64,000 nt of DNA, taken from contig JAHQIY010000021.1 in NCBI GenBank assembly GCA_019054805.1, positions 859,501-923,500 of the forward strand, in the 5' to 3' direction. Position numbers and translations under genes: made by a program. The DNA comes from Brachionus manjavacas. Its lineage: Eukaryota > Rotifera > Eurotatoria > Ploima > Brachionidae. The notes below the pieces were generated by a model. It did no database searches. It saw only the letters and a list, made by a program, of their open reading frames with translations, and was not told where the DNA came from. This document shows, in pieces, positions 1 to 9,057 of the stretch (position 1 is its first letter; each line of letters starts with the position of its first letter).

Positions 1-1
1 C

Positions 2-256
2 AGACCAACAGGTGTAGCGGCAAGGCCAACAGCCCCGGTTGGTAGGTCTATGGCGTCAGCTACAAGGCCAGCCGGAGTAAGACCTGTTGCAGGTAAACCT
101 GTATCTTCAACAGCAAGGCCAACGGATGCGTTGGTAGACAAGCCAGTTGCTAGCAGACCAGCAGGTGTAGCAACAAGGCCAACAGCCCCAGTGGGTAAGC
201 CAGTAGCTTCAACAGCAAGACCAGCCGGAGTAAGACCCGTTGCAGGCAAACCTGTA
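2..256 (+). repeat. Spaced 102-bp imperfect direct repeat inside coding sequence
   Basis: Bases 2-103 and 155-256 are two copies of a 102-bp unit, 153 bp apart start to start (51 codons), with scattered differences. A related shorter unit lies between them. The repeat encodes the RPxG-RPTAPVGKPV-RPAGVRPVAGKPV block. More copies probably lie left of the window. Confidence 0.85.
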
Positions 257-1456
257 GCAGAAGCAAAAGCACCAGCTACAGATACTAACAAAAGAGACTT
301 TAGTAGTTTAAAGCAAAGTTTGCTTAGCAAGGTAGATAAAATTAATTCTTATAGCTCTTCTAAGTTTGCTAAAAATGAAACTGATGAGGCGGTAGATGTT
401 GTAGAAAATAACGATGTAGCAAGCGTACAGCCTGTTAACAACTTTAACGATGTGGCAGTTTCTAGTGCTAAAGTTGAAGCCCCAGTTGAAAAAAGCGTTG
501 ATGTTGCAACTGAAGAGCAAATTAATGTTGCTGAGCCAGTAGTAGAACCTGTTGTAGAAGAGGTTAAAGAGCCTGCTGTTGTAGCGGTAGCCAAGCAACC
601 AGAACAACGCACTGAAGAAGTTACGCAAACTACTAAGCAAGAAGTTTCTGTACAAATCAACAGAGAGCCAGAAGGGCAAAGATTACCTATTAGCCAAGAA
701 CACAGAGAGCCTGAAGGTAGAGAGTTTTATGGTAGTGCGGTTAACAACCAATCTGCTAACGAAAGATTTGAAAGACAAAGCCATGTGCAAGATATTACTA
801 ATCAAAATTTTGCACAACACTCTCAAACGCAAAACGGCGGTAGAGGGGTTGCAGGCGTAGACAATTCTGCACAATCACAAAGTTATGAAAAATCTTTTGC
901 GGAAATTAGAAATTTAAAAGCTACTATTTCTGGCTTGCAATCTACTTTATTAGGTGGCAGGGCTTCAGAAGGTAGAGCTTCTTCTGCTAACCATGGTTCT
1001 GGTTTACAAGGGCAAATGGTTGGTTATGAAACAGCAGGAAGTCAACCTGTTGCTTATCAAACAGCAGAACATCAAGCATCTGGCTATCAATCGGTTGGGT
1101 ATGCTTCTGGCAATTCTTATGAATCTGGCGATTCTTACGGAGTGGTTTTGTCTGGGGAGAACAGAAATTTAAATAGCAGTTTAAATACATATTACGATAA
1201 TTATAACAACGGAGATATAATAATGCATAATGCTACTGACAGAGAGTTAGAAAGAGAAATTTACGATTTAAAAACTTCTTTAGCTGTATTAATGGAAAAA
1301 GTTGCAGCAGAAAACAACAGACCTGCAACTGTAATGGTTGATAACGGCGGAAGAGATAACTTAAGATTAATTCATGAGTTAAGAACTTCTATTGCAGTTT
1401 TAAACGAAAGAATTTCAAACAAAAATGGTCAACAAAGATACATTGTTTACAGATAA
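2..1456 (+). CDS. Partial low-complexity repeat protein, candidate type I secretion substrate
   Basis: The reading frame is open to the left edge, so the gene starts upstream; the ATG at 50 lies inside a repeat and is unlikely to be the true start. The visible N-terminal part is a Pro/Val/Ala-rich repeat (RPAGVRPVAGKPV type). A module follows at about 290-352 (SSLKQSLLSKVDKINSY) that recurs at the start of the next gene. The middle is Glu/Val-rich, then Gln/Ser/Gly-rich. The C-terminus has two or three short coiled-coil-like units (LKTSLAVLMEKV, LRTSIAVLNERI). No membrane segment is seen. It lies 20 bp before a second protein of the same style and upstream of an ABC exporter and HlyD adaptor, so export by that system is a reasonable inference. 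I recognise no known family. A cytoplasmic or polar scaffold is the main alternative. Confidence 0.8.
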   Translation, partial: RPTGVAARPTAPVGRSMASATRPAGVRPVAGKPVSSTARPTDALVDKPVASRPAGVATRPTAPVGKPVASTARPAGVRPVAGKPVAEAKAPATDTNKRDFSSLKQSLLSKVDKINSYSSSKFAKNETDEAVDVVENNDVASVQPVNNFNDVAVSSAKVEAPVEKSVDVATEEQINVAEPVVEPVVEEVKEPAVVAVAKQPEQRTEEVTQTTKQEVSVQINREPEGQRLPISQEHREPEGREFYGSAVNNQSANERFERQSHVQDITNQNFAQHSQTQNGGRGVAGVDNSAQSQSYEKSFAEIRNLKATISGLQSTLLGGRASEGRASSANHGSGLQGQMVGYETAGSQPVAYQTAEHQASGYQSVGYASGNSYESGDSYGVVLSGENRNLNSSLNTYYDNYNNGDIIMHNATDRELEREIYDLKTSLAVLMEKVAAENNRPATVMVDNGGRDNLRLIHELRTSIAVLNERISNKNGQQRYIVYR

Positions 1457-1476
1457 TTGTTTGCAGTAAGGATTAA

Positions 1477-4395
1477 ATGGCTAGTAATTTTGAAACGCTA
1501 AAAAAAAGCTTGTTAGACAAAGTTAGTAAAATAAACTCTTACAAACCGTCTAGCTCTAATTATACAAAACCTAAAAGTTTTTATAATTCTAGTGTTTTAG
1601 CTAATAAAGTTTCAAAGTCTACTAGCCCTTTATCGTCTAATAACGGTGTGGCTGGTAGTAACAATGTAGCTAATAGCTCTGTAAAAAGCAGAGAAAACAA
1701 CACTGTAAACACTAATTTATTTAATAATAAACCTAAACAAGATAACGTTGCAGTTACTAAAGCAAGTACAAACAGCACAAGTAGCAGTGTAAATGCTTTT
1801 AACTGGTTAGTTAATAAAAACAACGAAACTAATAAAAAAGTAGAGCAACTGCTTGAAGAAAGCAATGTTAACAAAAACGTTAATGGCAATAATTGTAAAA
1901 ATACCAACACTGTAAATACCAATGCAGTGTTTAATAAAAATACGCAAAGTAACCCACAGCAACAGCAAAATAGTACAGCAAGTGCTACATTGCAAAGCAA
2001 GGGTTTATCTAAGCAAGATTTACTGAACAAAGTAGCTAAATATAAACATAAGCTGGCAAGCCAACAACAAAAAGTTATAGATAACAATAAAGCTAATTTA
2101 GTAGACAATAACGTAGCACAAGAAATTAGTAACATAAAATCTATTAATACAGAAAACGAATCTGTTGTAAACCTAGCAGATAATGTTGTAGTTAATGGCA
2201 ATACTAAACCTTTACAAAATAATTCTGTAAATGTAGATGATTGTGTTAACGAAACTAATGCTTTACAAAATAAAGATAATTTAAAGCCAACCGAAGTTGT
2301 GGCAAATAATACAGAAAACGCTAAAAGTATTGTAGATAATGCAGGCAATACCAATGTAAAAACAGAGCAACCTTCTAAAAATGTTGCTAGTGCTACTAAT
2401 AATGCAAATGCACCTTTAACAGAAAATTTACAAAATACTAGTGCTAATTTAAGCAACAACGAAAAAAATTTTACAGCCAATACATCTGTTAATAGTGCTT
2501 TGGTTAACAATGCCAACGAGATAGAATCTAAAGCTAATTGTGCAAACAATACTAATAATGCAACTAATTTATCTAATGCAGATTTAAATACAACTAACAC
2601 AACGGAAAAGTATGTTAGTGCAAAAAATCCTACAGCGGAGAGCTCTGTGGTAGAAAATGTTAATGCAACCAGCTTAGTTGATAATATTAATAATACGCCC
2701 ATAAGCAACGAATCGGCAATTAACGAATCGGTAGCTAATAGCTTTAGTGCTAACCAACCAATAGAAAATAAATTTAAAAGCAATAAGGTTGAAAATACTA
2801 AATATATTGCTAACGAAGCTGAATTAAATAAAAATGTAACACAAAATACAACGCAACCGTTAAACCATATGGTTAATAATAAGGCTGCAGAACCGCAAAT
2901 TAATAAGCAACCATTATTTAATTTACAAAATACTAATGGGGGCGATTCGTTAATTAGTACGTTGCCAATAGATGATATAACCAACACTAGTAACAAAATT
3001 AAACATTATAGCGTAAGCAACAATGCAAATAATAATTATGCTAATAACTATATACATGAAAATAATTTAAAAAATACAAATAATAATACTAGTTATTCTG
3101 CAAACAATGATGTAAAATTAAATTATTATAATAATGCTAAACAACCATTAGTAGAAGATTTTAGCTTAGAAAATATAGAAATAGGAGATAGCGCTGTGAG
3201 TTATGAAAATTTACAGACTTTAAAGCGAGAAATAGCCGTGCTAGAAGAAAAATTAAACGGAAATAATTCTGCACCAACCGAAGAAATTAAATTAAAATCT
3301 ATTGATAACGGAGATGAGATGAGTTCTAAATTAGATATGCTAGAGTTAAAGCAAACTGTAAATACATTGTTAGAAAAATTAAGTTCGCTGTCTTCTACGC
3401 CAAAACCCGCAGAAAACAATAGTTCTTCTTTAGAGCATGCGGTTTTGTTAAACAGTTTAGTTTCTGGGCAAAATAAAAATAATAATAACGATACCACTAA
3501 AGATTTTTTAGCTATGCAAAGTTATTTAAATAATTTGTCTACTAAATTAGATTTTTCTATGTATGCCAATGCAAATAATAATAATGCAAACAACAATGGC
3601 AATAATTCTAATAACAACGGCGGTGGCTCTAATAATTCTGGCGGTACCGATAGTAGCTCTATAATTAAAGATTTAATTAACTACAAGCTAATAAAATCTT
3701 TAAGTTTTGATGATGAAAGACCATCTAGAGATAGAGGCAGAGACAGAGATTCTAGTAGAGATTTGTATTTTGATATGAATGATAAAATGCAAGATATGGG
3801 AGCATCTTTATTAAAAAACATTAAAGATAACTTAGGTTTAGCTAAAAGAGAAGATATGGTTAAAATATCTGAAAGCTTAGATAAGTTGGCTTTATTGCAC
3901 GAAAACAGCCTAACTGTAAAGTCTGGTATGGTAGATATGCTAAATAAATTAAACGAAAATACTTCTAACATAGATGGCAAGCTAAACCGCATTAATAATA
4001 TGGTTTATTCTAGCAATAATAATAACGAAGAAGTGGACGATAATTTATACTCTATAAACAATAAATTAGATTACATTTTAAATTATTTAGCTAAAAAAAA
4101 TGAAGAAGAAAAACAAGAAGACCACTTAGTAACGGTTAATACTTTGCAAGACAAACTAGCTAAGTTAGAAAACTTATTATTAAGCTCTGGCAATGCAGAC
4201 GAAGATTATGATTACAATGAAGCAGAAGTAATATGTTCTGAAGCTGACGATGATTCTAGACCAGATTATTTAGATTCGTTAAGAGATGTTGATGTTAAGC
4301 AAAAAAACGCCAAGTTAAAAGCAGTGGATGTACAAGCTAATATGGAATATTTGCAAAACGAAATTAACAAAGCGGTTAATAATTCTAAAAAGTAA
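1477..4395 (+). CDS. Large Asn-rich modular low-complexity protein, candidate type I secretion substrate
   Basis: A 972-residue protein starting at ATG 1477 behind an AAGGA ribosome-binding site, 20 bp after the previous gene. Residues 4-22 (FETLKKSLLDKVSKINSY) repeat the module of the upstream gene, and a degenerate copy (KQDLLNKVAKYK) occurs near residue 185. Residues about 30-560 are dominated by Asn, Ala, Ser, Thr and Val. Short coiled-coil units follow (LKREIAVLEEKLNG, LKQTVNTLLEKLSS), then an Asn/Gly stretch around residue 700, an Arg/Asp-rich patch (SRDRGRDRDSSRD) and a helical, acidic C-terminus with LQDKLAKLENLLL. There is no Sec signal or membrane span, and no obvious RTX nonapeptides. 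Position directly before a type I exporter suggests it is exported, but this is inference. The long reverse-strand frame over the first half is a by-product of composition. Confidence 0.85.
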   Translation: MASNFETLKKSLLDKVSKINSYKPSSSNYTKPKSFYNSSVLANKVSKSTSPLSSNNGVAGSNNVANSSVKSRENNTVNTNLFNNKPKQDNVAVTKASTNSTSSSVNAFNWLVNKNNETNKKVEQLLEESNVNKNVNGNNCKNTNTVNTNAVFNKNTQSNPQQQQNSTASATLQSKGLSKQDLLNKVAKYKHKLASQQQKVIDNNKANLVDNNVAQEISNIKSINTENESVVNLADNVVVNGNTKPLQNNSVNVDDCVNETNALQNKDNLKPTEVVANNTENAKSIVDNAGNTNVKTEQPSKNVASATNNANAPLTENLQNTSANLSNNEKNFTANTSVNSALVNNANEIESKANCANNTNNATNLSNADLNTTNTTEKYVSAKNPTAESSVVENVNATSLVDNINNTPISNESAINESVANSFSANQPIENKFKSNKVENTKYIANEAELNKNVTQNTTQPLNHMVNNKAAEPQINKQPLFNLQNTNGGDSLISTLPIDDITNTSNKIKHYSVSNNANNNYANNYIHENNLKNTNNNTSYSANNDVKLNYYNNAKQPLVEDFSLENIEIGDSAVSYENLQTLKREIAVLEEKLNGNNSAPTEEIKLKSIDNGDEMSSKLDMLELKQTVNTLLEKLSSLSSTPKPAENNSSSLEHAVLLNSLVSGQNKNNNNDTTKDFLAMQSYLNNLSTKLDFSMYANANNNNANNNGNNSNNNGGGSNNSGGTDSSSIIKDLINYKLIKSLSFDDERPSRDRGRDRDSSRDLYFDMNDKMQDMGASLLKNIKDNLGLAKREDMVKISESLDKLALLHENSLTVKSGMVDMLNKLNENTSNIDGKLNRINNMVYSSNNNNEEVDDNLYSINNKLDYILNYLAKKNEEEKQEDHLVTVNTLQDKLAKLENLLLSSGNADEDYDYNEAEVICSEADDDSRPDYLDSLRDVDVKQKNAKLKAVDVQANMEYLQNEINKAVNNSKK

Positions 4396-4486
4396 TATTT
4401 TACGTATATTTTTTTGTTTTATATGTTATTATTGTTTAGCTATAAATAATAATAGTAGTTATTAAATATTTAATACGAGACGATGA
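4396..4486 (+). promoter_or_regulatory. Spacer with two inverted repeats before the exporter gene
   Basis: The 91-bp spacer holds an 8-bp stem (4426-4433 with 4445-4452, 11-nt loop). It also holds a perfect 16-bp AT-only palindrome at 4460-4475, ending 11 bp before the exporter ATG. It could be a partial terminator or attenuator that lowers exporter expression relative to the two genes before it, or an operator. In DNA this AT-rich, chance palindromes are not rare. No convincing promoter hexamers were fixed. Confidence 0.35.
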
Positions 4487-6631
4487 ATGTTACAAAACGA
4501 TGCAATTACGGAAGATTCTACGGAAAATACTTTAGATAACAAAGAAGACAATAACAACGCTAACCCTAAAGATAAGACAAAGCTTTATAAAGCCTTTAAG
4601 CATGTTTTGCAGTTGTTTAATAAAAATATGGCAGATAGTGTTTTGTTTGCCAATATAGATGTAGAGGCAGAAGGTTTAACTTTAGCTAATATATCTGAAA
4701 TTTGTAAAAAAATAGGCTTAAGCGTAGAAATGCGTAGGGTAAACTTGTTAGATATTACAACAGGCCCTGCCATTTTAACTTTGGCTAACAACAATTACGT
4801 GGTGCTAGAAGACGGAAGCAACGTTTTTAACCCAGAAACCCAAACCACACAAGAATTTACAGCATCTGACTATGCAGAAAGTTACAACGGATATTCTTTA
4901 TTTTTTTACGAAGAAGATTTAAGCGTAACTGGTTTTATTAAACGCACTAGTTTTTTGTTTAGCAGTTTATCGCAATTTAAAACAATTTTTGTAGAAATTT
5001 TATTATTAAGTTTTTTTATAAATATTTTTGTTGCGGTATCGCCTTTTTATACTATGATAATTTACGATAAAGTGGTGCCTAATGCTGCTTTTTCAACATT
5101 GTTTGTATTGTCTACCGGTATGATAACCGTATATCTATTTGATGTAATTTTTAAAATGGTTAAAGCTTATTTAACCGAATATGTATCTTTAAGCATTGGT
5201 AACCGTGTAGATAACGAACTAATGGATAAACTATTACGTAGTAAAACTGGCAGTACTGCCACTACGCAGGGGGCTAAAACTTCTTTATTTAAAGAACTTA
5301 GCATGGTTAGAGAGTTTTATTTTAGTCGCTTTATTCCGTTATTAATAGATATACCGTTTTTAGCATTATTTTTTGTTATATTGTTATTTATTTCGCCTTG
5401 GATAGCTTTGGTTCCTTTAATTTTTAGTATATTAATATTTACAGTTAACGTACTAATGCAAGTGCCTATGCAAAATAGTTATAAATTAATGGCAGGCGAA
5501 GACCAAGGCAAAAATAGTTTAATGATAGAAACTTTAGCCGCAACAGAAAGTTTAAAAACTTTTAACGCTATTGGTAAAATAATGTTTAAGTGGCGTAGAG
5601 TACTAGATAAATCTTACCGTGTAAGTTTTAAATATAATATGTGGGTAAGTTCGGCTTCTAATATTTCTATGTTTTTTATGAACCTAGTTACAGTTTTAGT
5701 GGTAATTGTTGGTGTGTTTGAAATTTCATCTGGCGTAATGACAATGGGTGGCTTAATAGCATCTAGTACGTTATCTTCTAGAATAATGAGCACGGTTATT
5801 ACTTTTTCTGGTATGGTGGTTAGGTACAGATCGGTACAAGGCACGTTGCGTAGTTTAGAAAAAACCATTAACGCCCCAACCGAAGACAACAGTGCAAACT
5901 TTGCGGCCAAAGGGCCTTTTAAAGGCAACATAGTTTTTAAAGAAGTTGGCTTTTTTTACCCAGCATTGCAACAACCAATTTTAAATAAATGTAGCTTTAA
6001 CATTAAAAGTGGCAGTAAAGTTGCTATTATAGGTAAAACAGGTGCGGGTAAAAGTACTATTACCAGATTACTATTAGGGTTAGATTTTGCTAACAGAGGG
6101 CAAATTTTTATAGATGATATTGAAATTAATAATATTCATATTAGCGAATTACGAGCCAACATAGGTTTTATGCCGCAAAAGTCTCAGTTTATTACAGGCA
6201 CTGTGCGTGAAAACATTATGTTAAACTATCAGGGTGAATTTTCGGAAGAAAAGTATAAAAAAGCTTGTGATATGGCCGGAGTAGATTTAATAACATCGTT
6301 ATCTTCTAAAGGTGATGATATGATGATACAAGAGCAAGGTAAAAATTTATCTGGCGGGCAACAACAAATAATAGCACTAGCCAGAGCAATTATTAACAAC
6401 CCAAATATTATTATTATGGATGAACCAACCAACGGTATGGACGTTAGTTTAGAAGGTTTGTTTATGGAAAAAACTAAAGAATTTATTAAAGATAAAACAT
6501 TTATTTTAATTACACATAAGCCTTCGCAATTATCGTTGGTGGATAATGTAATTGTGGTGGATAATTCTACTGTTGTAATGCAAGATACAAAAGATAATGT
6601 GTTAAAAGCTTTATCTAAAAATCAAAAATAA
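4487..6631 (+). CDS. Type I secretion ABC exporter (LapB/HlyB type) with degenerate C39-like domain
   Basis: A 714-residue inner-membrane ABC exporter. Residues about 30-150 form a C39-peptidase-like domain without a recognisable catalytic Cys motif. Such domains bind substrate rather than cleave it in LapB/HlyB-type exporters. Residues about 160-450 are the transmembrane domain with roughly six spans. The ATPase domain follows, with Walker A GKTGAGKST at 516-524, signature LSGGQ at 621-625, Walker B ending at D645/E646 and switch His 677. All motifs are intact. The start at 4487 is used because the overlapping ATG at 4483 is in a frame that soon stops. The HlyD partner follows after 19 bp; the TolC-like outer-membrane channel is not in the window. 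The family normally exports unfolded RTX or adhesin proteins with C-terminal signals. Confidence 0.93.
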   Translation: MLQNDAITEDSTENTLDNKEDNNNANPKDKTKLYKAFKHVLQLFNKNMADSVLFANIDVEAEGLTLANISEICKKIGLSVEMRRVNLLDITTGPAILTLANNNYVVLEDGSNVFNPETQTTQEFTASDYAESYNGYSLFFYEEDLSVTGFIKRTSFLFSSLSQFKTIFVEILLLSFFINIFVAVSPFYTMIIYDKVVPNAAFSTLFVLSTGMITVYLFDVIFKMVKAYLTEYVSLSIGNRVDNELMDKLLRSKTGSTATTQGAKTSLFKELSMVREFYFSRFIPLLIDIPFLALFFVILLFISPWIALVPLIFSILIFTVNVLMQVPMQNSYKLMAGEDQGKNSLMIETLAATESLKTFNAIGKIMFKWRRVLDKSYRVSFKYNMWVSSASNISMFFMNLVTVLVVIVGVFEISSGVMTMGGLIASSTLSSRIMSTVITFSGMVVRYRSVQGTLRSLEKTINAPTEDNSANFAAKGPFKGNIVFKEVGFFYPALQQPILNKCSFNIKSGSKVAIIGKTGAGKSTITRLLLGLDFANRGQIFIDDIEINNIHISELRANIGFMPQKSQFITGTVRENIMLNYQGEFSEEKYKKACDMAGVDLITSLSSKGDDMMIQEQGKNLSGGQQQIIALARAIINNPNIIIMDEPTNGMDVSLEGLFMEKTKEFIKDKTFILITHKPSQLSLVDNVIVVDNSTVVMQDTKDNVLKALSKNQK

Positions 6632-6650
6632 TTGTTATAAGGATATAGTT

Positions 6651-7922
6651 ATGAATATAAGTAAAATTAATCATCAAATTATAGTGTTTCCTATATTTTT
6701 GTTAATTATGGTGTTTATACTTTGGGCTTCGTTAATGAAAATTGGCGAATTTGTTAGGGGTGTAGGTAAAATTGTACCTTCTGGGCAAATTAAAAGAGTA
6801 CAGCATTTAGAAGGCGGTATTATTTCTAATATTGCGGTTAAAGAAGGCCAGCAAGTGGCAAAAGGGCAGGTTTTGTATGTTATAAAAAACGAATTTGCGT
6901 TATCTTCTTTAAACGAGCTTCAAATTAATTTAAACTCTAAATTAGCGGCAGAAGCCCGCTTAAATGCCGAATTAAGCGGTGCAGAAAATGTTCAGTTTCC
7001 TAAAGAAATTGCCGAGAAATACCCTAGCATTGTAGATAACGAACGTAAAGTTTTTTTACAACGTAAAGAAAGTTTTGAGCAATCTTTAAACGTATTAAAG
7101 CAACAGTCGGATCAAAGGCGTTCGCAATTGCAAGAAGAAACCAATAAAATTAAAAATCTTACAATTCAGTATCAATATGCTAAAGATCAAGAGCAAATTG
7201 TTTCTAGATTGTTAAAAGCAGGGGCGGCTTCGCAAAAAGAGGCAATTGATTCTAAATTGCGAGCACAGGGCTTGCTAACCGAATTAGAAGAATATAAAAA
7301 TAAAATTCAAACTACCGAGCAATCTATACAAGAAGCCTTGGCCAGACAAGCCGAAGCTACTAGTAAGCGTAATGCAGATTTGCAGTCTGAATTATCGGTT
7401 GTGTTAGTAGAAATTGAAAAGCTAAAAGATAATATTGCGGCCAATATGGATAGAGTTTCTAGAAACGAGATTGTTTCGCCAGTAGATGGTGTGGTTAAAG
7501 CTTTATCTTACAATACATTGGGCGGTATTATTAGGGCAGGCGATGTAGTAGCAGAGATTATTCCTAGTGATGAGAAATTAATTATTGAAGCACGAATTTC
7601 GCCACAAGACAGAGCCAGAGTATACCCAGGGCAAAGCGTTAATATTGCAGTTAGTGCTTATTCTTCTAGAGATTCTAACGCCAGACTAAGAGGCGTGGTA
7701 ACCGAAGTATCGGCAGATACTTTTTTAGATGAAGGAACTAGAGCCCCTTATTATAGTTTAAAAATTGAAACCGACTTTGCTAACCGTGGCTACAACGCCA
7801 ATAAACCAGTTTACCCTGGTATGAATGTGGAAGTAAATATAGAGGCAGGTACCAGAACGGTTATGGCCTATATTTTAAACCCAGTGTTAAGAGTATTTGC
7901 TAGTTCGTTTAGCGAGCCGTAA
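6651..7922 (+). CDS. HlyD-family type I secretion membrane fusion protein
   Basis: A 423-residue periplasmic adaptor that links the ABC exporter to an outer-membrane channel. It has a short cytoplasmic tail, one membrane anchor at about residues 9-30, and a first lipoyl half (VQHLEGGIISNIAVKEGQ). Long coiled-coil arms run at about 75-265, followed by the second lipoyl half (IVSPVDGVVKAL) and a beta-barrel domain. It ends with the conserved type I signature GMNVEVNIEAGTRTVMAYIL. Length and layout are normal for HlyD/LapC/PrtE. An AAGGA site sits about 10 bases before the ATG. It is cotranscribed with the exporter gene. Confidence 0.93.
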   Translation: MNISKINHQIIVFPIFLLIMVFILWASLMKIGEFVRGVGKIVPSGQIKRVQHLEGGIISNIAVKEGQQVAKGQVLYVIKNEFALSSLNELQINLNSKLAAEARLNAELSGAENVQFPKEIAEKYPSIVDNERKVFLQRKESFEQSLNVLKQQSDQRRSQLQEETNKIKNLTIQYQYAKDQEQIVSRLLKAGAASQKEAIDSKLRAQGLLTELEEYKNKIQTTEQSIQEALARQAEATSKRNADLQSELSVVLVEIEKLKDNIAANMDRVSRNEIVSPVDGVVKALSYNTLGGIIRAGDVVAEIIPSDEKLIIEARISPQDRARVYPGQSVNIAVSAYSSRDSNARLRGVVTEVSADTFLDEGTRAPYYSLKIETDFANRGYNANKPVYPGMNVEVNIEAGTRTVMAYILNPVLRVFASSFSEP

Positions 7923-8058
7923 ACCGCTTATAAACCTTTGGTTGATTTAGGTTTTACTAAGCTTGTGTTTTACCTTAAATTGCAAGCTTTTACTTACAGT
8001 TTAGTGGTTGTATAAAGTGTGTTGATTTTGCCCTTGTTTGTGTGCTATTGATTATTTT

Positions 8059-9057
8059 ATGTACACGCATTTAAAATACTTTTTTATAGCAAGTTTATTT
8101 TTATTTAATTGCTATAAAATACAAGCAAAGCCCTATATTTACTACGGTTTTAATTTTATGCAAATTAATACCCAAATTAATAAGTATAAAATTAATAAAC
8201 AAACCGCATACACTAGCCAGCAAGTTGGCTTAGGTTATAATTATTTTGCCAATACGTGGGGCTTTAATATTAACTTTAATTATAACTTACAAAATAATAG
8301 CAATAATTTTAATTATGTGGTTAACAATGGTAATAACACTGTTAATTTAACTAAGTTGCAAATTAAAGTTTATAATCCATATAATTTAGATTTATCTTGG
8401 CAATATAACCTGTTTAAAGCTAACGATTTAACTATTAATATGTTGATATTGCTTAATGTTGGTTATGCACTGGTAACGCAATTAAACAGCACTACAACCC
8501 AAACATATAACCTTAATAACAATGTAGATGCTGTTAATAACAATAATAATTTAGTTACGCAAGAAGAAATAGATAACAACAACGCTGGCCGTGTTTTGCC
8601 AAGCCCTAAAACTACTAATTTTTTTATAGATTTGTATAACCCTACGCCAGAGCAACTACTATGGTACGCTAATAATAATTATATTTGCGTTAAAAGTGAT
8701 AACACTAATTATAAATGTACTTTAAACAATGCTAATGTGGTAAATCCGCAACCAGACAGTGGTGGTAATAAGCCGAATCCAAGCCCTAAGCCGAATCCAA
8801 ACCCAAACCCTAGCCAACAAAACATAAACTACAGTACTACAACAAAAACTAATGGTAAATATATAAACGGCAGTGTAGGGCTAGGTGTTAATGTTAATTA
8901 CAACTTATTTAATAATTTAGCTATTTATGGTAATGCAGTTTTTGTGCTTGCAAACAAACAGTTTGTATTGCACGGTAGTACTAATAGTAAACAATTAAGC
9001 AAACAAAATTTAATAGATGGTTATAAAGCCAATATTGGCTTAAGGTATGAATTTTAG
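8059..9057 (+). CDS. Outer-membrane beta-barrel protein with Pro-Asn linker
   Basis: A 332-residue protein if started at ATG 8059; a TTG seven codons upstream is possible but would spoil the signal peptide. Residues 1-23 look like a Sec signal (hydrophobic YFFIASLFLFN, cleavage after IQA). The rest alternates polar and aromatic residues as in small barrels and ends in LRYEF, the usual C-terminal aromatic signal for Bam-dependent insertion. Near residue 240 there is a linker of repeated Pro-Asn/Pro-Ser units. It may be a surface loop or a link between barrel parts. It lies downstream of the secretion pair with a 136-bp spacer, so it may or may not belong to that operon. It does not look like TolC. 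It ends exactly where the convergent aroC ends. Confidence 0.75.
   Translation: MYTHLKYFFIASLFLFNCYKIQAKPYIYYGFNFMQINTQINKYKINKQTAYTSQQVGLGYNYFANTWGFNINFNYNLQNNSNNFNYVVNNGNNTVNLTKLQIKVYNPYNLDLSWQYNLFKANDLTINMLILLNVGYALVTQLNSTTTQTYNLNNNVDAVNNNNNLVTQEEIDNNNAGRVLPSPKTTNFFIDLYNPTPEQLLWYANNNYICVKSDNTNYKCTLNNANVVNPQPDSGGNKPNPSPKPNPNPNPSQQNINYSTTTKTNGKYINGSVGLGVNVNYNLFNNLAIYGNAVFVLANKQFVLHGSTNSKQLSKQNLIDGYKANIGLRYEF

Noticed and set aside
2-256. CRISPR-like array at the left edge
   Set aside because: The repeats are long, in frame, Pro-rich coding units without uniform spacers.
1581-2996. Long reverse-strand frame (471 codons) opposite the Asn-rich gene
   Set aside because: Asn, Val and Ala codons read backwards give few stops; the product is a Leu/Ser/Thr/Val string with no domain or ribosome-binding site.
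7923-8058. Terminator after the HlyD gene
   Set aside because: Only short arms (AAACCT/AGGTTT at about 7932-7955, AAGCTTG/CAAGCTT with a 17-nt loop) and no T-run; too weak to list.
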